DNA of 64,000 nt from Dryocosmus kuriphilus (taxonomy: Eukaryota; Arthropoda; Insecta; Hymenoptera; Cynipidae), in assembly GCA_038277395.1 (NCBI GenBank), contig CM076194.1, positions 132,155,230 to 132,219,229 of the forward strand, in the 5' to 3' direction. The stretch's first letter is position 1. Every line of letters starts with the position of its first letter. Both the position numbers and the translations under genes were made by a program. This document shows, in pieces, positions 58,712 through 64,000 of this stretch. The notes under the pieces are model-generated. The model was not told where the DNA came from. It saw only the letters and a program-made list of their open reading frames with translations, and searched no databases.

Positions 58712-58862
58712 TGGCGAACCTGTGAGTATTTGCGATTGCCTTTTCTTTCTTCCCCAGCGTGTTTCTTGTCGAGGTGGGGCTCTAGGAAAAGGTTGAAGTG
58801 ATTGAAGTACATACTCATAACAGTCATTTTCCATATGTTCATGAAGGAGAACGATAAACGAT
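58712..58862 (-). pseudogene. Jerky-like transposase, C-terminal region before MITE
   Basis: The minus frame reads ENDCYEYVLQSLQPFPRAPP then RQETRWGRKKRQSQILTGSP. The PFPRAPPR...GRKKRQSQILT pattern matches the C-terminal part of jerky/Tigger-like proteins, which follows the DDE domain. It lies only about 50 bp after the exon at 58884-59166, so the DDE domain that should stand between them is absent. Confidence 0.65.
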
Positions 58863-58883
58863 CGATAATTTCTTTTAACTTAC

Positions 58884-59166
58884 CAAGAACAGAGCAACGT
58901 TCGTCCGGTTGAAACTAGTTGCTCGCGCCAAACTAAGTAGCTTCAGGTTTTCGAATAGACAAATTTTTATGCCTCTTGAAAAAACTGCTAAACCAATCTT
59001 CTCCAGCCATTCCTGCCACTTTCCAAGCTTCAGGTACCGTGATTTCCAATTTGTTTGCGTAATTAAGTACCAAACTTCGCACTTACTTCGCAGATAATCT
59101 GTAATAAATTGTACAGCAGTGAACTAAATAATTAACCAAAGGTTTTTCGACTTCTTTCCCAAGTAC
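58884..59166 (-). pseudogene. Jerky-like transposase exon 2, CENPB-type DNA-binding domain
   Basis: On the minus strand the exon follows an acceptor TTATGATTACAG (59167-59172) and ends at a donor GTAAGT (58883-58878). It reads VLGKEVEKPLVNYL, YYRLSAK, VRSLVLNYANKLEITVPEAW and MAGEDWFSSFFKRHKNLSIR then KPEAT, then LARATSFNRTNVALF in another frame. This is the second helix-turn-helix (CENPB) half typical of pogo/Tigger/jerky proteins. A stop at the codon after SAK and an extra base in the ACTTAG stretch near 58935 break it. Intron phase 0 joins it to exon 1. Confidence 0.75.
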
Positions 59167-59368
59167 CTGTAATCATAAATTAACAATATAAATCAATTCT
59201 TCATTACAAATTATAATGACTACTCGTATATTAAACATATAATCCGCATAGTAAAATTCAGCTTATTATTATTGTCCTTCTTAACTCATTATTTTTTCAT
59301 TCGATTTCGACATTTTATGTTAAAATGAGAATTTTTTATCCATTGATTTGTTTACTTGTTTATTTAGT

Positions 59369-61100
59369 ACATTCTCATCAGAGAAGATTTATGCAAAATT
59401 TGACTTTCGCGGATTTCATGAAATCTCCACGTTTTGAGACCTCCTGAATCCGAAAAAATGGTTTTTACGACGGCATCTGTCTGTCTGTTGTCGTCGTCGT
59501 TGTAGTTGTCGTCGTTGTCGTTGTCGTCGTTGTCGTCTGTGGACGCGATAACTTTCGAAGGACTAATCGGATTGGAGTGCGCTTTGGTACACTTCTTTAA
59601 TGGGTAAAAGGAAAGGACTAATTCGTTAACCAGCGGTTTTTGACCATCGGTTATGGTTTTATCCATCAAAAACGGTTTTCACAAAATCAAAGAATCCATT
59701 TTCCGGCTAAACTATGAGAGATGCAAAAAAATGTAAGAAAGTAAAATTGTTCACCCCAAAAAAGTCTACAAATTTTGTCTTAACCGTTTTTTGATAAAAT
59801 GAACGGTTTTTGTTTTAATCAAGAAAACGTTATTAAAATTAAAAAACTCTGGTTTCCCGCCAAAATATTCATGATACAAAAAAATGGTAAAAAGCAAAGT
59901 TGTTCAATTCAAAAATATCTAAAAATTTTCTTTTAACCATTTTTTGATAAAATTCACGGTTTTTGTTTTAATCAATAAAACGTTTTTAAAAATAAAAATT
60001 TCCAATTTCCCGTCAAACTATGCGAGATACGGAAAAATGATAATAAACAAAGTTGTTCGCCTCAAAAAGATCTACAAATTTGCGTTGTATCATTTTCTTG
60101 AGCAGACGCTAGTTTTTGAGTTATTCCTGAAATATATTATGAAATATAAAGAAAACCACTTTTCAGCAAAACCGTGCAAGATATGAGAAAATATTAACAA
60201 GCAGAATTTTATTGTTTACCTTGGAAAGAGCTAAAAAATTTATTTATAAGACTCATCGTTTTACTTTTAAGAATCGAAATCCTGTATTGTGAAAAATTAG
60301 AAAATCACAAAGAACTTTACCAATCTAAAATGTGTTTTTAAAAAATGTAATTATCGAGCGCGAAGCGCGAGTGTCATGATGAAAATGTATTCCTTAAGGA
60401 GGTACCCTACCAGCTTCTACAAATTTAACATGGAGTCTTATGAGAAATCGCGTTTCTGACCTTTTTAATGAGCAATATCCGACGAATCACAATTAAAGTA
60501 TAATATTTTTTTTCAATCAAGAATAAGTATCTGAGGATTCTATTGATATTGTATTATATTATTATTTTATTATTATTGTTTATTATTATTTTATTATTAT
60601 TGTATTATATATTGTATTATACCTTTGGTTCCTGTATGAGTCTCAAAAAAATTGATTTTTAACCAAATTTATGTCGAGTGTCGCAATTCGGCAACGTCGC
60701 ATTCATACGTACATGTCACCGTTCGTGTTGCGGGCCGCGGCAACTAATATCAACTGCTCGATGGCGCTTGCCCTACACGCCTGTACAATGTTGCCAGATT
60801 TCAACAAAACTAGTCATACGAGCGCTTACTCCACTGATCTCAGATGTCGATCAGCTGGCGAGGGTACCTCCTTAAGAGCGATAGAGCCTTAAGTAAAATA
60901 ATTTCTTTTGGAATTTTTAATTTAAAGATTTATACGATCCATAAACGCCGAGCGCGTAGCGCGAGATGAATATTTTATCAAAGCGCGAAGCGCGAGTACC
61001 GTAAATAACGTATCGAGCGCGAAGCGCGAGGGCCAACACACGAGCGCCCTAGGCGCGCTCATACTTCGCGCGAAGTGCGCGATGAGAGCAAATTTTTTTT
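59369..61100 (+). repeat. Family X repeat, copy 9, in the transposase intron
   Basis: Starts ACATTCTCATCAGAGAAG, has the TTGTCGTCGTCGTTG run at 59488 and ends in CGCGATGAGAGCAAATTTTTTTT. It carries the TTAA element (60398-60871) inside its CCTTAAGG motif and four GAGCGCGAAGCGCGAG-type palindromes at 60355-61030. Confidence 0.8.
60398..60871. mobile_element. TTAA-target MITE (Kolobok- or piggyBac-like)
   Basis: Ends GGAGGTACCCTACCAGCT and AGCTGGCGAGGGTACCTCC are inverted, with TTAA on both sides (60394-60397 and 60872-60875). Other copies of family X have a single CCTTAAGG at this point, so the insertion and the duplicated TTAA are visible directly. The small frames at 60671-60892 are not genes. 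Confidence 0.88.
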
Positions 61101-61157
61101 ATTGTTTTTTCATGATAGATTTTTTTTACCTTCAGAGAATAACATGTCTCAACTCAC

Positions 61158-61211
61158 CGTTTTCTGACCTCGATTGGGTAGAACAACCTTCGATGGTGAT
61201 CCTTCTTCACT
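61158..61211 (-). pseudogene. Jerky-like transposase exon 1, distal part
   Basis: Minus strand SEEGSPSKVVLPNRGQKT, then donor GTGAGT at 61157. Together with exon 2 it gives the expected linker between the HTH_psq and CENPB halves. It is separated from the start of the exon by the MITE at 61213-62007, with some 10-20 residues of the helix-turn-helix missing. Confidence 0.6.
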
Positions 61212-61212
61212 A

Positions 61213-62007
61213 CACTGTAAAAAAATTTTCGGGAATTTTCCCAAAAATGTTCGGGAAGCTATTAACCCTAACTTTTCGGGAATTTTACCTAATAGTTATT
61301 ATGGAGAAACTCTAAAAAGATATGAAACTTTTCCGAAAAATTAGTGAATTTTCCCTGATGTTTCGTAGGGAAAATTCCGTAAAATTTGGAAATTTCCCTA
61401 CAATTTAGCGAATTTCCCCTAATGTTTTATAGGGAAAATTACCGAAAATGATTGGAGTTTACCTAAATTTTCGGGAATATTTCCTAATAGTTATTAGGGA
61501 AGAACTCTGAAAAGATATGAAAAATTTCCGAAAAATTAGGGAATTCTCCCTAATGTTTCGTTCGGAAAATTCCGCAAAATGTGGAAATTTACCCTTTGAT
61601 TTACCAATAGGAAAATGCAAAGGGAAGTTGGAACTTTACCCAAGTGTTTGGGGATTTAGGGATTTCCTCTAAAATTTCATAGGGAAATGTCTACTTCTTA
61701 TGGAAGAGTTTACTTCTCGAACCGAAGCTCAAGAGAAGACACGTATTCAGAGGAACTTTCCTCCTTTATAAACGGAGATCACCGTCTTGATTGCGAGAGC
61801 CCAATTTTTAGGCCATCTAGGGGTAGCTACTCGTACCTCCTTCCTGTAGGTCGACCCTCTCAGAGTGTTGTCAATTCCCTTAAGTTTCCGGAAAATTCTC
61901 GAACAGTTAGGGAATATTTCATACTTTTCCGGAACTTTCCCTAAAATTAGGGAAAATTCTCTAAAATTTTTGGGAAAGCCCTTTTTCCCAACGAAATTTG
62001 GGAATAA
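61213..62007. mobile_element. Long CACTGT-type element of GGGAAAATTCCC units
   Basis: The left end CACTGTAAAAAAATTTTCGG matches the MITE at 58369. The interior is a string of 'agggaaaattccc', 'tttcggaa' and 'cctaatagttattaggga' units, many palindromic. The right end near 62007 is not a clear inverse of the left, so this copy is truncated or rearranged. A non-repetitive part lies at 61690-61880. The plus frame 61687-61944 runs across the junctions of these parts and is not a gene. Confidence 0.6.
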
Positions 62008-62121
62008 TCAGTAGGGAGCAGCTGTCGCTTTTACAGGAGTTCCTGTATTTTTTACTTCTAAAACAGCTGCTTTTAGTTTTTCTTCGTCGATAGGTTTTTT
62101 TCTTTTATAATTACGCACCAT
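62008..62121 (-). pseudogene. Jerky-like transposase exon 1, start
   Basis: Starts at ATG (62119-62121 on the plus strand as CAT) and reads MVRNYKRKKPIDEEKLKAAV then LEVKNTGTPVKATAAPY before a stop created at the MITE junction. The MVRNYKRK start followed by an HTH_psq-like helix is typical of jerky/pogo-type transposases. It is the clearest sign of what the large element once encoded. It is not in any long open frame and is easy to miss. Confidence 0.8.
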
Positions 62122-62564
62122 TGTTCTAAAAAACAAATATGATGAGGGAATTCGTAATCACACATTTTTCTTGTTATTTATTTATAGTATAATATTTTTT
62201 GGATATAATGTCGCACCCATTATTTTCATGTTCTATCTATTTTTTATATTTTTAAATATTTTTAAATATTTCTTTACATATACGATGTAATCGTATATTT
62301 GTTTTTTATTTTGTTTACATTCTACACCGTTCATGAGTAAAGGATTTGCCCCGGCGCGTTTGGTGACGAATTTGCGCCAAAGGTTAATTTTACGTTATAA
62401 TATTGATTAAAAATTTAAAGTTCCGAAAACAGAATTACCTTCATTGAATTCTCTTATTATTATCTCTACTAAAAAAGATAAACTTACCTAGGTCAGTTGA
62501 TTTTATCATCCTTATTCTCAAAAAGAAGAAACGTACGCTTGAGATGTAACTTTGTTCTCAGTAG

Positions 62565-63083
62565 CAGTGGCGTAGATAAGGGGGGGACCAGGGTGATCAA
62601 TCCCTTCAATGCATCTTTTAGTATCACGGTAGAATTAAGAAAAAGACTCTGTTCCATATTTATTCATGTTTATATGAAATTTTCTAATTACCAGCACTCC
62701 ATTTGTTATGTGAAATAACCTGAAACGTTCTCACAATCAGAAGAAAATGATTGATAGAAATGTTTTTGTGAGGGCTTTACATTCAAGCACTTTTCAATTT
62801 CCGCGCCTACATCGCGCCGACCAATCAGAAGGATATCGTAATAACGGCCAAGGAAGTCATGATGAATTATCGCGAAAACCACGAAAACTCGTTTTTCTTA
62901 TTTAATTGTTACGAGAAATTTTTTATTGTAAATCTAAATAAAAATCAAAACAAAATTTTTTACTTATTATTGTTCTACGTGAAAGAAAATTTTTCAGGAG
63001 GGTAATAGAACTTGAGAAAAAAAATTAATTAATTTTTTATAAAGTCATATCCCCCCCATCGAAAAAAGCTACCTACGCCACTG
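62565..63083. mobile_element. hAT-type MITE, 519 bp
   Basis: Ends CAGTGGCGTAG and CTACGCCACTG. Flanks CTCAGTAG (62557-62564) and CTGAGTAG (63084-63091) match at seven of eight bases, a hAT-like duplication. G- and C-runs lie just inside the ends. No coding capacity. Confidence 0.82.
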
Positions 63084-63273
63084 CTGAGTAGAAGGTATTT
63101 TTTGCGTCGTGGCGATCTCTACACAACCTTTGATTTCGCGAAACTCCGTCTGTAAAACTTACACATGAAGATATATTTACAGTATTTAATGTATGTTTCT
63201 AAAATTCATTGTTGTCAAGATAAAAGGAGGTGGCGGGTTTACCTCGGTGACGGAATAGCCCCGGTCTCCCCTA

Positions 63274-63760
63274 CCCTTTCAAAATACCCAAATTATGCTT
63301 CCATCTCTCAATTATTCCACTTTGAATGCTTCCACTTTATAATTATTTAGGTTTGCTTGCTTCCACCTAGAAAATTTGAGAGCTTAAATACTTCCACCTT
63401 CCCATAATTTAAGTTTGAATGCTTCCACTTGTAAAGTATTTAATTTTAAGTGATTCCACTTACAATTATTGAAGCTTAAATGCTTTTATTGTACCATTTT
63501 CAAGCCTAAATGCTTCCACTATCAAATTATACTCAAGATTTAATCATTTCTCATTAAAAATTTTTAAGCTTAAATGCTTCCATCTTCAAAAATTGCAAGC
63601 TTAAGTGCTTAAACCTTCAAATTATTCTTGTTTGAATGATTCCACCTTCAAATTATTCAGGATTGAATGTTTTAACCTTATATACTTTTCAGTCAAAATG
63701 CTTTCATTTTAAAAGTATTCAAGTTTCAACGCTTCCACCTTAAAAATATACGTTTTGGTT
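63274..63760. repeat. Minisatellite, about 42-bp units
   Basis: Units of the form 'aagcttaaatgcttccaccttcaaattattc' repeated about eleven times with drift. It starts right after the TA at the end of the pogo-type element. Confidence 0.85.
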
Positions 63761-64000
63761 CTATTTAAATTGTTCACGGCGAAGGGTCAACAAAAATAAG
63801 TTATCCTAGTCAGTATAATAAATCTAGAAAACAAGGAACTTAGCTTCCCCCTACCTCATTAAATCCAGTTCGTTATAAGATTTCTTGAAACTGTTGTTTG
63901 AAGTGCGTTCGTATATCACAAACAAATGAGGCCGTGTCTACTTCAATCAAAGTGCAAGACTTAAAAAGATGTTATAGTCGAGAAAACTTACAAGTAAAGA
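63761..64000. other. Noncoding, nothing recognised
   Basis: No gene, RNA or repeat end visible before the window ends. Confidence 0.5.

Larger units (their letters stand above)
55822..63271 (-). mobile_element. Pogo/jerky-type DNA transposon, 7.45 kb, degraded
   Basis: Perfect inverted ends GGGGAGACCGGGGCTATTCCGTCA are each flanked outside by TA (55820-55821 and 63272-63273). Degenerate subterminal copies ('aaatccgtcacc', 'gggcaaatcc') lie at 56028-56075 and inverted at 62340-62385. Minus-strand remnants of a spliced transposase with an HTH_psq start, a CENPB-type DNA-binding domain and a basic C-terminus lie at 62121 down to 58256. The catalytic part is missing. Later insertions are a family X copy, a TTAA element, two MITEs and a hAT MITE. 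The superfamily call rests on the domain types and TA target, from family knowledge. Confidence 0.85.

Noticed and set aside
60355..61030. Regularly repeated palindromes as a CRISPR array
   Set aside because: The units are spaced irregularly, vary in sequence and belong to a dispersed eukaryotic repeat.

Overview
This window looks like gene-poor, AT-rich eukaryotic DNA built almost entirely from nested transposable elements and repeats. The mix (BEL/Pao and Copia LTR elements, a LINE with a microsatellite tail, Merlin, pogo/jerky-like, hAT and TTAA-specific DNA elements, many foldback elements) fits an arthropod, most likely an insect. A hymenopteran is a guess from the look of the LINE, not a demonstrated fact. 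I found no host protein-coding gene that I would defend.

Layout. 1-3125: unique AT-rich DNA, then a head-to-head pair of units of an unclassified interspersed family, called 'family X' here. 3126-9918: a BEL/Pao element on the minus strand with near-identical LTRs but broken gag-pol. 9919-11530: degenerate Y-type repeats holding a 0.9-kb element with GGGGAG ends and a TA target site. 11531-22585: a composite palindromic region made of inverted repeat blocks, a 0.9-kb foldback and a young Copia element (17031-22072, 5-bp target duplication ATATC). 22586-26900: MITEs, tandem repeats and a degraded Merlin transposase. 26900-35740: two full family X copies, degenerate satellite and AT-rich DNA. 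35745-41540: a family X copy split by a 5-kb LINE with a 13-bp target duplication. 41541-46600: an inverted dimer of tRNA-like genes and a foldback. 46604-48562: two family X copies, one carrying a hAT MITE. 49495-51954: a 2.46-kb near-complete palindrome with a 28-nt loop. 52950-53957: another inverted-repeat element. 54218-55467: family X. 55822-63271: a 7.45-kb pogo/jerky-type element with 24-bp perfect inverted ends, TA duplication and intron-containing transposase remnants. It is riddled with later insertions (family X, a TTAA element, two CACTGT MITEs, a hAT MITE) and contains an unexplained array of four nested hairpins. 63274-63760: minisatellite.

The retroelement genes lie on the minus strand and the Merlin transposase on the plus strand. 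The nesting gives a relative order: family X is older than the LINE, the hAT MITE and the TTAA element. The pogo-type element is older than its insertions. Copia, with about two visible LTR differences, is the youngest.

All boundaries and similarities were read by eye. No alignment, folding or database search was run.
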